The position numbers and the translations under genes are program-made. A DNA stretch of 7,494 nt from Chloroflexota bacterium (GTDB lineage Bacteria > Chloroflexota > FW602-bin22 > JAMCYS01), in assembly GCA_021847625.1 (NCBI GenBank), contig JAJZQK010000143.1:1-7494 (forward strand), written 5' to 3'. Each line of letters opens with the position of its first letter. Within the stretch, counting starts at the first letter, position 1. Shown here piece after piece: positions 1-5,679 of the stretch. A model generated the notes under the pieces. That model worked only from the letters and a program-made list of their open reading frames with translations. It was not told the origin of the DNA and did not search any database.

Positions 1-368
1 GCGGCAAGACCGATCCCCTGGTAGTGCCCAAGAAGGCGGCGCTCTCGCGCGACTTCCAGGCCTCGACGGCCTTCGTCGACTCCAGCGGCCACTGCCTCTT
101 CATCACCTTCGCCACCGGCGACCTGGCCGAGGGCTTCGAGGGCCTGGTCGAGGAATGCGCGGGGGCCCTAGGCACCGATTGGAAGAAGGACGACGTGTAC
201 GCCGTCGGCTATGCCTGCCTCAGAAGGGAACGCGAGTTCAACGCCAAGGCCGGCTTCAGCGACGTGGACGACCGCATGCCCGAGTTCATGAAGCGGGAGG
301 CCCTGCCACCCCACAACACGGTGTGGGACGTCCCCGACGAAGACCTGGACTGGGTCCACAAGTACTAG
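1..368 (+). CDS. Aldehyde ferredoxin oxidoreductase (AOR family), C-terminal fragment
   Basis: The reading frame is open from the left edge (first full codon at 3) to TAG at 366-368, so this is the 3' end of a larger gene. AOR family enzymes oxidise aldehydes or related substrates using a bis-pterin tungsten (or molybdenum) cofactor and one 4Fe-4S cluster, passing electrons to ferredoxin. Family marks seen: a DSSGHC segment, matching the DSxGxC stretch that supplies the last cluster cysteine (codon 93-95), then REFNAKAGF and DDRMPEF, matching the conserved (R)xFNxxxGF and DDxxP motifs near the C-terminus, and an ending of the type LPPHNxVxDVPDEDLD. The catalytic core and the CxxCxxxC cluster ligands lie outside the window. 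A MoaD-like gene follows, as is common for AOR genes, but a terminator separates them. A GTG at 24 is only an internal codon. The subfamily and substrate cannot be told from this tail. Confidence 0.9.
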   Translation, partial: GKTDPLVVPKKAALSRDFQASTAFVDSSGHCLFITFATGDLAEGFEGLVEECAGALGTDWKKDDVYAVGYACLRREREFNAKAGFSDVDDRMPEFMKREALPPHNTVWDVPDEDLDWVHKY

Positions 369-388
369 GCGTGTACCGCAACTAGCAC

Positions 389-414
389 AGGGCCCGGCTG
401 CTGAGCCGGGCCCT
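389..414 (+). terminator. Rho-independent-type terminator after the AOR gene
   Basis: A perfect 11-bp stem (389-399 with 404-414, AGGGCCCGGCT and its complement) closes a GCTG tetraloop, starting 20 nt after the AOR stop codon. The tail TCCCCT is only weakly T-rich, so termination may be partial. It would separate AOR transcription from the downstream MoaD-like genes. Confidence 0.75.
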
Positions 415-450
415 TCCCCTGCACCAACTAGAGCCGTCCGGCGACATTCT

Positions 451-462
451 GGCAACGGCCGC
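451..462 (+). repeat. 12-bp direct repeat, left copy
   Basis: GGCAACGGCCGC occurs here and again at 942-953 in the same orientation, so the two copies flank the stand-alone moaD-like gene. The left copy is followed by a GC-rich hairpin and then by the CCCTCTCCC repeat, in the same order as on the right side. It could be part of a duplicated spacer or a chance GC-rich match. Confidence 0.5.
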
Positions 463-492
463 GGGCGCCGGAAGGAGCGGCTCTCCTAGCCC

Positions 493-516
493 GGGGCCGG
501 CAGAGCCGCCGGCCCC
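493..516. repeat. GC-rich hairpin element (CCCCTAC family), left copy
   Basis: GGGGCCGGC (493-501) pairs perfectly with GCCGGCCCC (508-516) around a 6-nt loop and runs into TACGGG. The GGCCCCTAC edge matches the terminal motif of the clearer inverted-repeat element at 1045-1094. It is probably a dispersed non-autonomous palindromic element. The gene-free stretch 369-661 holds only this hairpin, the terminator, the 12-bp repeat and the 561-604 repeat. Confidence 0.55.
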
Positions 517-560
517 TACGGGTTATCGGGGGTTCTATGGCAGCGCTCCGACCGTTCACG

Positions 561-604
561 GAGGACGACCCTCACCCTGTCCCTCTCCCTGGAAGGGCGA
601 GAGG
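561..604 (+). repeat. 44-bp dispersed repeat, copy A
   Basis: This copy matches the reverse complement of 1151-1194 at 41 of 44 positions, with the first 31 bases identical. It begins GAGGACGACCCTCACCCTG, continues CTCTCCCTGG, and ends in an imperfect hairpin of CCTCTCCCT with AGGGCGAGAGG. It lies 57 nt before the stand-alone moaD-like start codon. The copies are in opposite orientation. The form suggests a REP-like or MITE-like palindromic element present elsewhere in the genome. Confidence 0.8.
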
Positions 605-661
605 ACTCTTCCATCACCACGGTCGGTTGGCGCCCCTTCACTTGAGGGAAATGGGTAGAAG

Positions 662-940
662 ATGGGTACGATAGAACTGCACCTATACGGCGAACTGCGC
701 AAGCACACGGGCCAGACGGCCTACAATCAGGACTCCATCGCCGAGGTCGAAATCACGGAAGGGAGCACGGTGGCCGACGCCGTTGGCTCCCTCGGCGTCG
801 GCGCCGAGCTCGTCGGCCTGGCCTTCGTCAACGGGCAGTTGTCGCGCCCCAGCAGACAAGTCGCCGACGGCGACCGGGTGGGCGTGTTCCCGCCGAGCAT
901 GCGGCTGCTCTATAAGTGGTACTTCGACGAGAAGACCTAG
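662..940 (+). CDS. MoaD/ThiS-family small beta-grasp protein lacking the C-terminal diglycine
   Basis: A 92-aa protein with the MoaD/ThiS beta-grasp pattern: a first strand IELHLYGELR, the helix-leading EGSTVADAV (33-41), AFVNGQ (54-59) and DGDRVGVFPP (69-78). MoaD proteins carry sulfur as a thiocarboxylate on a C-terminal Gly-Gly during molybdopterin (and tungstopterin) synthesis. Here the chain continues past FPP for 14 residues (SMRLLYKWYFDEKT) with no Gly-Gly, so adenylation and thiocarboxylation at the end are not expected. It may be a structural or chaperone-like relative of MoaD linked to the AOR enzyme. The ATG at 662 starts the first conserved strand at once; purine-rich GAGGGAAATGGGTAGAAG precedes it. 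No simple frameshift after FPP restores a diglycine. The family call is confident, the role is not. Confidence 0.82.
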   Translation: MGTIELHLYGELRKHTGQTAYNQDSIAEVEITEGSTVADAVGSLGVGAELVGLAFVNGQLSRPSRQVADGDRVGVFPPSMRLLYKWYFDEKT

Positions 941-941
941 C

Positions 942-953
942 GGCAACGGCCGC
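942..953 (+). repeat. 12-bp direct repeat, right copy
   Basis: GGCAACGGCCGC is identical to 451-462 and starts one base after the stop codon of the moaD-like gene. The distance between copies is 491 nt. Confidence 0.5.
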
Positions 954-1044
954 CCGTCGTGTAATATGCGAAGAGACAGGAATGGTCCCTCGCCGCGCGG
1001 GCGACCCATGAGGCGCAAAGTACGAGTCGGCAGCGTGCTGCCCC

Positions 1045-1094
1045 TGTAGGGGCCGGGTTTCCCGGCCCGCGGGCGCGGCGACCGCGCCCCTACA
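1045..1094. repeat. 50-bp inverted-repeat element with two internal hairpins (MITE-like)
   Basis: The ends TGTAGGGGC (1045-1053) and GCCCCTACA (1086-1094) are perfect 9-bp inverted repeats. Inside are two further hairpins: GGCCGGG-TTT-CCCGGCC (1051-1067) and GGGCGCGG-CGA-CCGCGCCC (1071-1089). These compete with the terminal pairing, so a cruciform or a two-hairpin form is possible. No flanking target duplication is visible. Elements of this form are usually interspersed in intergenic DNA; in RNA they could pause or terminate transcription. With the 1151-1194 repeat and the 12-bp repeat, this fills the gene-free stretch 941-1246. Confidence 0.7.
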
Positions 1095-1150
1095 AATCTG
1101 GTCTTTCTGGAAACCGTGGCCCACCCAACGTTCGGCCGGCAGTCTGCGGT

Positions 1151-1194
1151 CCCCTCTCCCTTTCAGGGAGAGGGACAGGGTGAGGGTCGTCCTC
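1151..1194 (-). repeat. 44-bp dispersed repeat, copy B (inverted relative to copy A)
   Basis: The reverse complement differs from 561-604 at three positions only. In this copy the palindrome is cleaner: CCCTCTCCCT (1152-1161) pairs perfectly with AGGGAGAGGG (1165-1174) around TTC. It lies 52 nt before the ATG of the fusion gene, almost the same distance as copy A from the preceding gene. Confidence 0.8.
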
Positions 1195-1246
1195 TAGACG
1201 ACGAATAGGCCGGCGGCTCACGAACCGCCGATAGACGAGGTGCGGG

Positions 1247-2530
1247 ATGGAGGTTGAGGTCAGGCTCTTCGCGTCGCTGCGAGAATACTTGCCGGGGGTG
1301 AAAACGGGGGAAGGCACTCGCCTAGCCCTCCCGGAAGGCGCCACCGTGGCCGACCTCTTCGCCGCCTTGGCCGTGCCCGCGGAGGAGGTGCGGCAAACCT
1401 TCGTAAACGGACGGGTCGTCGAGCCGCAGCGCGTCTTGCAGGAAGGCGACCGCGTCGGCATCTTCCCACCCGTCGGCGGCGGATCGGGAGAAGTCCCCGA
1501 CACCTCGGCCATCCTCGCCATCGACGTGGGCGCCGGCACCCAGGATATCCTCCTCTATCGGGAAGGCATCCCTATCGAGAACTGCGTCCAGCTCATCCTC
1601 CCCTCGCCGACGGTCATCCTCGCCGGGAAGGTGGCCGAAGCCACCTCCCGCGGACGGCCGCTGTTCCTCGTGGGACACGTCATGGGCGGGGGAGCGGTGA
1701 GCGGCGCCGTCCGGGCGCACCTGGAGGCCGGCCTGGACGTCTATGCCACCCCGGCGGCCGCCGCCACCCTCTACGACGACCCTGCGCGCGTGCGGGCGAT
1801 GGGCGTCAAAATCGTCGACAGCCAGCCGGCGGGCACGGAGTCGGTGACGATGCGCGACGTCGACCTGCCCGCCCTGGGCGCGGCGCTGGCGCCATTCGGC
1901 GTCGCGCTGCCGGCGACAGTCGCCGTCGCCGTGCAGGACCACGGCTACGCGCCCCACATGAGCAACCGGCTGTTCCGCTTCGAGCACTGGCGCCGCTTCG
2001 TCGCGGAGGGCGGCGACATCAAGAACCTCATCTATGCCGAGCCGCCCTCTTACCTGACCAGGATGCGGGCCGTGCGGGAGGACGTACCTGGCGCCTACGT
2101 CATGGACACGGGCGCCGCGGCCATCTGGGGGGCGCTGGCCGACGAGGAGGTCGCCGGGCATCGTGACGAGGGGCTCACCGTCGTCAACGTCGGCAACGCC
2201 CATACCGTGGTCGCCCTGCTGCGGGGAAGTCGCGTCGAGGGTCTGCTCGAACACCACACCGGCGCCCTAACCTCCGCCAAGCTCGCCGATTACGTATCCC
2301 GTCTGCGGCGCGGCGAAGTGCGGGAGGGCGAGGTATTCGACGACGGCGGCCACGGCAGCTGCTACGCGCCCTCGTTCCAACCGAGCGAAGGCTTCGCCTA
2401 CGTCGCCGTGACCGGCCCCAACCGCGGCCTCGCCGCCAACCTCGGCTACCACTTCGCCGTGCCATACGGCGACATGATGCTGGCCGGCTGCTTCGGCCTC
2501 GTCGCCGCCCTCCGGGCGAAGGTCGGGTAG
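1247..2530 (+). CDS. MoaD-like domain fused to DUF1786 ASKHA-like domain through a GGG linker
   Basis: A 427-aa protein. Residues 1-79 are a complete MoaD/ThiS beta-grasp domain (VEVRLFASLRE, EGATVADLF 30-38, FVNGR 52-56, EGDRVGIFPPVGGG 66-79). After S80-G81 a short linker leads into DUF1786: AIDVGAGTQDILLY (91-104, a phosphate-loop-like actin/hexokinase segment), LPSPT (118-122), GHVMGGG (143-149), DTGAAAIWGAL (287-297), VVNVGNAHTVVALL (312-325, a second nucleotide-loop-like segment), HHTGAL (336-341) and VTGPNRG (388-394). DUF1786 is often labelled a pyruvate formate-lyase activating enzyme, but no radical-SAM CxxxCxxC is present and the biochemical role is unknown. FPPVGG is where a free MoaD would end, so cleavage after the glycines would release a mature carrier. 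No start codon lies in the linker and the frame is continuous, so this looks like a true fusion. GAGG 6 nt before ATG supports the start. Confidence 0.88.
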   Translation: MEVEVRLFASLREYLPGVKTGEGTRLALPEGATVADLFAALAVPAEEVRQTFVNGRVVEPQRVLQEGDRVGIFPPVGGGSGEVPDTSAILAIDVGAGTQDILLYREGIPIENCVQLILPSPTVILAGKVAEATSRGRPLFLVGHVMGGGAVSGAVRAHLEAGLDVYATPAAAATLYDDPARVRAMGVKIVDSQPAGTESVTMRDVDLPALGAALAPFGVALPATVAVAVQDHGYAPHMSNRLFRFEHWRRFVAEGGDIKNLIYAEPPSYLTRMRAVREDVPGAYVMDTGAAAIWGALADEEVAGHRDEGLTVVNVGNAHTVVALLRGSRVEGLLEHHTGALTSAKLADYVSRLRRGEVREGEVFDDGGHGSCYAPSFQPSEGFAYVAVTGPNRGLAANLGYHFAVPYGDMMLAGCFGLVAALRAKVG

Positions 2531-2626
2531 GGCCTTGCGCCGCCGGCCGAAGGGCGCTAGAAGCCGCGAAACCAGCGCCCTCCCTGCGCCAGACAATGCC
2601 CACCAAGAACACGCCGGCAGCCTGTA

Positions 2627-2635
2627 TGCTACAAT
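2627..2635 (+). promoter_or_regulatory. Extended -10 promoter candidate for the DUF429 stump
   Basis: TGC-TACAAT is an extended -10 box with no convincing -35. Initiation about 7 nt downstream would fall at or next to the GTG at 2644, so that start would give a nearly leaderless message; the other start, GTG 2683, would have a short leader. Confidence 0.4.
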
Positions 2636-2643
2636 GACCGCCG

Positions 2644-2871
2644 GTGCGCCCTTCCCCGTGCACTCTGGAACGGAACCCACAGGTGGTCTTTTACGCAGTT
2701 CACTCCGCCCCCTGTCTGGGTATAGACCTGGCGGGGGTCGACCGCAACGAGACGGGCATCGCCCTGCTGGTGCAGGGCCATCTGGCGATGCTCGGCTCGG
2801 CCTACACCGACTCAGAGATCATCGCCCACGTCGAGGCGGCGGGGCCGACGGTCTTATCCAGCCATATCTAG
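2644..2871 (+). pseudogene. DUF429 (RNase H-like) gene, 5' remnant cut by the restriction module
   Basis: Residues 26-70 match the start of DUF429 proteins, predicted nuclease-like RNase H-fold proteins: GIDLAGVDRNETGIALL (with the first acidic residue, D28) and a region ending AAGPTV. In the family this is followed by a strand and a loop of the type V(A/C)IDAPL. Here the match ends at V70 and the frame meets a stop five codons later. V70 ends at 2853 and the stop codon of the opposing endonuclease occupies 2854-2856, so the break coincides with the edge of the restriction module. No 3' remainder was found later in the window. The start is either GTG 2644 or, more like the family length, GTG 2683. 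A product, if made, would lack most of the fold. Confidence 0.7.
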
Positions 2872-3774
2872 CAGCCTCTCAAGCTCTGCTACAATAGTAA
2901 GTGCAGACTGAGCCCTCGATGACGGAATGTCAGTGGCCTGTTGCACACGTTCCTTCAAGCGTTCGAGTGCTCTACGAGCCGCGTCATCACTAGTGCTCTC
3001 TTGAAAAGCCTTCAAGAACCTCTGCCAGTAGACCGTCTTGATACCACACAGTTGTACATTCTCAAGTTTCTGAATGTAAGAGTCCATTATGCCGGTGCGG
3101 GCTAATCGGCCGAAGTTGCCGCCACCGTCGTAACGAGGCCTATCGAGAATGTGCTCAGTCCGTGAAGGGTAGGGGCTGACCCCTTCGGGAATGTCAATTC
3201 CTGTGTCATTGGCGGTTTGGCGGATATGCTTCCAGTGGTAGTTACGATATTCGGCCGCATACCTTGCCGATTCGATGAACGCCTCGAACAAAACTGGCGA
3301 GCCACTGATCACGTTTCCCAATACCCACGGAACGACGACGATCAAGTCCTGCTTAGCGCATGCAGCGGCGGTGGTCTGAAACCGCAAACTCGGTTCAGTC
3401 TCCTTTGCTAGCAGATACCATCCTTTTAGTTCTATGCCCAATAGCACCTCGTCGGTTGAGGTCTTGCGCAACAGGACGTCGGGAAAGCTCTGCGGTTGCC
3501 GAACGAAACTATAGAGTGCATACTTCTCGTCCGGGTCCCACGTATTCCGCAGCAAATTCAGGGTCCGGACGACTTGATCCTCAATCGTCGCGCCGAGCAC
3601 AGTGTTGAGCGTGTGCAGATCCGTTGCCATAATCCCCGAGATATGGGTCTCCGTCCTGAAGTAGATTGGCAACGACGCGATGGCCTCTCGCGTATTCTGG
3701 TAGAGCTGGTGATGTTCATACTCTGGCCCCGGCAATTCTCTTGATGGGGCCGCCGGCAGGTCTTGCTCCTTCAT
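2854..3774 (-). CDS. Type II restriction endonuclease, PD-(D/E)xK fold
   Basis: A 306-aa soluble protein placed directly after a DNA methyltransferase. Its stop overlaps nothing downstream, but its start ATG overlaps the methyltransferase stop as ATGA, indicating translational coupling. The nuclease core is visible: E65 in TIEDQVVR (helix acid candidate), F97-P98-D99 in SFPDVLL, and E115-L-K117 in LGIELKGWYLL, which together make a PD-x15-ExK metal site. A second half with GGGNFGRL (217-224) and a charged helical C-terminus would hold the target-recognition and dimer parts. It should cut unmethylated DNA at the site protected by its partner. I cannot name the specificity. An SD-like GGAGAGG lies 11 nt before the ATG inside the methyltransferase gene. 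The C-terminus ends exactly at the junction with the DUF429 stump, so the last residues may have been changed by the insertion event. Base composition is lower in GC than the flanks. Confidence 0.85.
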   Translation of the reverse strand: MKEQDLPAAPSRELPGPEYEHHQLYQNTREAIASLPIYFRTETHISGIMATDLHTLNTVLGATIEDQVVRTLNLLRNTWDPDEKYALYSFVRQPQSFPDVLLRKTSTDEVLLGIELKGWYLLAKETEPSLRFQTTAAACAKQDLIVVVPWVLGNVISGSPVLFEAFIESARYAAEYRNYHWKHIRQTANDTGIDIPEGVSPYPSRTEHILDRPRYDGGGNFGRLARTGIMDSYIQKLENVQLCGIKTVYWQRFLKAFQESTSDDAARRALERLKERVQQATDIPSSRAQSALTIVAELERLLDMAG

Positions 3775-4838
3775 GACCGCATCAACCTCTCCACTGCTGC
3801 AGCGTAGAACTCCGGGATGATCTCTGCTCCGCAGTACCGGCGGTCAGAACGGAAGGAGACAACAGCTCCCGGGCACAGGCCGCCGAAGGGTTCCCAGACG
3901 ACATCACCCTCATCCGTAGAAGCACGGACCACCAAGTCGATGAACTTAAGAGGTTTCTGACTGCCATGCAGGCTGCTGAACTTGTATCTCATTCCATTCC
4001 GCTTTCCCTGGACACGCTCCGACCCACCGACTTGCGGTTCACGCCAGACGTTGGTCACGCCTACGCTGCAGTGGAATTTGGCCCGCAGCGTGGCCCACAC
4101 TTCATCTGGAATGGGGCTCCTTCCGTCCATACTGAAATACGGCCGACCTGCCGGGTGTCCGTGCTTGTTCGCATACTCGGCGAGCCTTGAGAAGGCGTCT
4201 ACCGGTGGGTAATACCAGAGATGATCCGCCGTGAGGTACTTCCGGGTTGCGGCGTTCAGCACACCACATGCCTCGTTCGCTAGCCGGAATGGCAACTTGG
4301 TTCGTTTCCACTCGTGACGAAGCCACTCTTGCATGCTCAACGATCGGCTCCCCACTTGAAACATCGCCGCCTTTACGTAGTGTACGCATACCTCAGTAAC
4401 GACGGGGAACTTGCGTAGCGTCTTGCTGTTCGCATTACCCGCCACATGCCCCAGGCCTTTGTCCCAGATATTGCAGCAGCGGTACTCCCAGCCGTTCGCA
4501 ACCAAGACCGGATGTACCGTTGCCCATCCCAGTTCGGTGTTCCAGAACCAGAGAGTTGTCTGAGGTGTAGAACGGTCACTCCAGGCCCTGATGTGCGGCT
4601 CATACCACCCGGCAAGTGACTCGGCCTTATGGTTGTCACCGGGAAAACCGCTCACCCCGTAGGGACCATCAGAGATAATACATGTTGGAGTTGGCCAATC
4701 AGCGTACAGTCGCTCAGCGTGGTCAAAGTGAATCGATACCAAACCACGAGAGAACTTGTCCCCAAACACTGGCACTCGTTCGTATCTTTGCCATTCAGAA
4801 AGGAAGTTGCCCTGCAATGTGCGTTCGGTCTTGTACAT
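3771..4838 (-). CDS. Type II DNA amino-methyltransferase (N6-adenine or N4-cytosine), beta class
   Basis: A 355-aa protein from ATG 4838. It transfers a methyl group from S-adenosylmethionine to an exocyclic amino group, protecting host sites from the adjacent nuclease. Motif order is that of the beta class: catalytic motif IV first (S56-D57-G58-P59-Y60-G61, a DGPY variant of DPPY), then a target-recognition region, then HGSQKP (291-296, motif X type) followed by WEPFGG (315-320, the AdoMet-binding motif I) and GAEIIPEFYAAAVERL (337-352). The frame extends upstream to an ATG at 4958, but that ATG lies beyond the -35 box at 4932-4937, the extra 40 residues have no motif, and ATG 4838 has AGAGGA 7 nt in front, so 4838 is chosen. 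It is the first gene of a two-gene operon with the endonuclease; making the methylase first is the usual safe order. The DGPY spelling leaves adenine versus cytosine open. Confidence 0.9.
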   Translation of the reverse strand: MYKTERTLQGNFLSEWQRYERVPVFGDKFSRGLVSIHFDHAERLYADWPTPTCIISDGPYGVSGFPGDNHKAESLAGWYEPHIRAWSDRSTPQTTLWFWNTELGWATVHPVLVANGWEYRCCNIWDKGLGHVAGNANSKTLRKFPVVTEVCVHYVKAAMFQVGSRSLSMQEWLRHEWKRTKLPFRLANEACGVLNAATRKYLTADHLWYYPPVDAFSRLAEYANKHGHPAGRPYFSMDGRSPIPDEVWATLRAKFHCSVGVTNVWREPQVGGSERVQGKRNGMRYKFSSLHGSQKPLKFIDLVVRASTDEGDVVWEPFGGLCPGAVVSFRSDRRYCGAEIIPEFYAAAVERLMRS

Positions 4839-4884
4839 GAGGGAGTCCTCTGTCACTTGATGATCGTGGCCAGCCGCGGACACG

Positions 4885-4912
4885 GTATTGCTTGAAGGCC
4901 GTGGGGCAATAC
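4885..4912. promoter_or_regulatory. Inverted repeat overlapping the methyltransferase promoter (operator candidate)
   Basis: GTATTGC (4885-4891) and GCAATAC (4906-4912) are perfect 7-bp inverted repeats 14 nt apart. The second arm covers four bases of the -10 box and the first lies in the early transcribed leader. The placement suits a repressor site or a leader hairpin. No separate controller gene is next to the pair; the binding protein is unknown. Confidence 0.4.
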
Positions 4913-4937
4913 TAGCACTCCCTCGCTGTGATATCAA
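4909..4937 (-). promoter_or_regulatory. Sigma-70-type promoter for the restriction-modification operon
   Basis: On the minus strand TTGATA (4937-4932) and TAGTAT (4914-4909) are separated by 17 nt, and TGC directly before the -10 makes it an extended -10 box. The start of transcription should fall near 4902, giving a leader of about 64 nt before ATG 4838. Confidence 0.6.
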
Positions 4938-4987
4938 TAGACCCGCCGCAATGGTCATCGTCCTTGACGGGGAAAACTCGACACTGT

Positions 4988-5017
4988 GGGCTGGGCCGAT
5001 ACCGATAAGGCCAGCCC
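4988..5017. repeat. Stem-loop in the gene-free stretch upstream of the methyltransferase
   Basis: GGGCTGGGCC (4988-4997) pairs with GGCCAGCCC (5009-5017) in a 9-bp stem with one bulged G and an 11-nt loop. No T-tract follows on either strand. Within 4839-5410 I see no credible gene: only the operon promoter, this hairpin, a CCGATAAGG pair (5002-5010, 5067-5075) and CAGCCC(C/G)TA motifs at 5012, 5089 and 5125. Confidence 0.45.
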
Positions 5018-5410
5018 GTAGGGCGCCTAAGCTTGCCCGCCGTAGCAGGCGGTAGCCATCATTTCCCCGATAAGGACGCAGAGCCGTGCAGCCCCTAGTC
5101 GGATCATCGGTCAGCAGGGTAGTTCAGCCCCTAACCTGTGCTGGCAAGCGCGTGCAACGGACGTACGCGCCGCTAGGACGCCCTAGAGAGTGTGGGCAGC
5201 TCGTGCCATCTCTGCTGGGTGGGGTCGCGTGCTAAGCCCCTCGACACCACTCTGACTCTGGGCGAAGGTGAGGACAATGCGAGACTGGGGCCCGAAAAGT
5301 CAGCGCTGGGAGCGCGAGAGAGCCCTGGGACCATCTAGTGGTCACCGTGTCAGGCGTTCTAGCGGCAAAATGCGCTCGGCGGCCAGGACTTGTCTTCCCA
5401 CGTTCTTGGC

Positions 5411-5611
5411 TCACTCTTCATCCGCGAAGCTGAAGAGTTCGTCGATCGTGGCGTTCAACGCTTTCGCCACGTTGTGGGCGAGCCTCAGAGAGGGGTTGTA
5501 CCTGCCTTGTTCGAGGAAGATGATCGTCTCCCTTCTCACACCGACAATCTCGGCGAGCCGCGCCTGGGTGAGATTCTCCCTTGCTCGGAACTCACGAATC
5601 CGCGTCTTCAA
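5411..5611 (-). CDS. XRE-family helix-turn-helix regulator (66 aa)
   Basis: A single-domain DNA-binding protein of the small XRE group typified by short proteins of the form M-K-x-R-I-R-E-x-R. The helix-turn-helix spans about residues 14-36 ([12 protein letters not shown], then the recognition helix [11 protein letters not shown]), followed by the hallmark RYNPSLRLA (37-45) and the dimer-forming end ATIDELFSF (54-62). The length is normal for the group. The start is TTG at 5611: it gives the canonical N-terminus and no ATG or GTG lies in frame nearby; purine-rich GGAGGG lies further upstream than usual. It follows the membrane protein gene by 96 nt with no evident promoter between, so the two are probably co-transcribed. 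In such pairs the regulator most often represses its own operon. It is transcribed toward the restriction operon, but a control role over it is not shown. Confidence 0.88.
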   Translation of the reverse strand: MKTRIREFRARENLTQARLAEIVGVRRETIIFLEQGRYNPSLRLAHNVAKALNATIDELFSFADEE

Positions 5612-5679
5612 ATTCGTTTCCGTCTTACCCTCCAGACAGATGCCAACATGAGAATCGTGCGTCGCAAGGTCATTACCCG

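Noticed and set aside
168..455. 95-codon minus-strand frame
   Set aside because: It lies antisense to the AOR gene and its terminator; high-GC shadow with no recognisable domain.
1322..2257. 311-codon minus-strand frame opposite the fusion gene
   Set aside because: Composition is dominated by Arg, Asp, Gly and Val as expected for a shadow in high-GC DNA; the plus strand carries clear MoaD and DUF1786 motifs.
2531..2560. Terminator after the fusion gene
   Set aside because: GC-rich sequence can form weak stems, but there is no perfect hairpin and no T-tract.
2184..2680. Overlapping minus-strand frames of 159 and 137 codons
   Set aside because: Arg/Gly/Ala-rich low-complexity translations antisense to the DUF1786 end and the DUF429 stump; no motif.
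4839..4958. 40-residue N-terminal extension of the methyltransferase from ATG 4958
   Set aside because: It would start upstream of the -35 box, has no conserved motif, and a good ribosome binding site precedes ATG 4838.
4988..5133. CRISPR-like array from repeated CAGCCC(C/G)TA and CCGATAAGG
   Set aside because: Repeats are only 9 nt and irregularly spaced (77 and 36 nt; 65 nt); no array and no cas gene.
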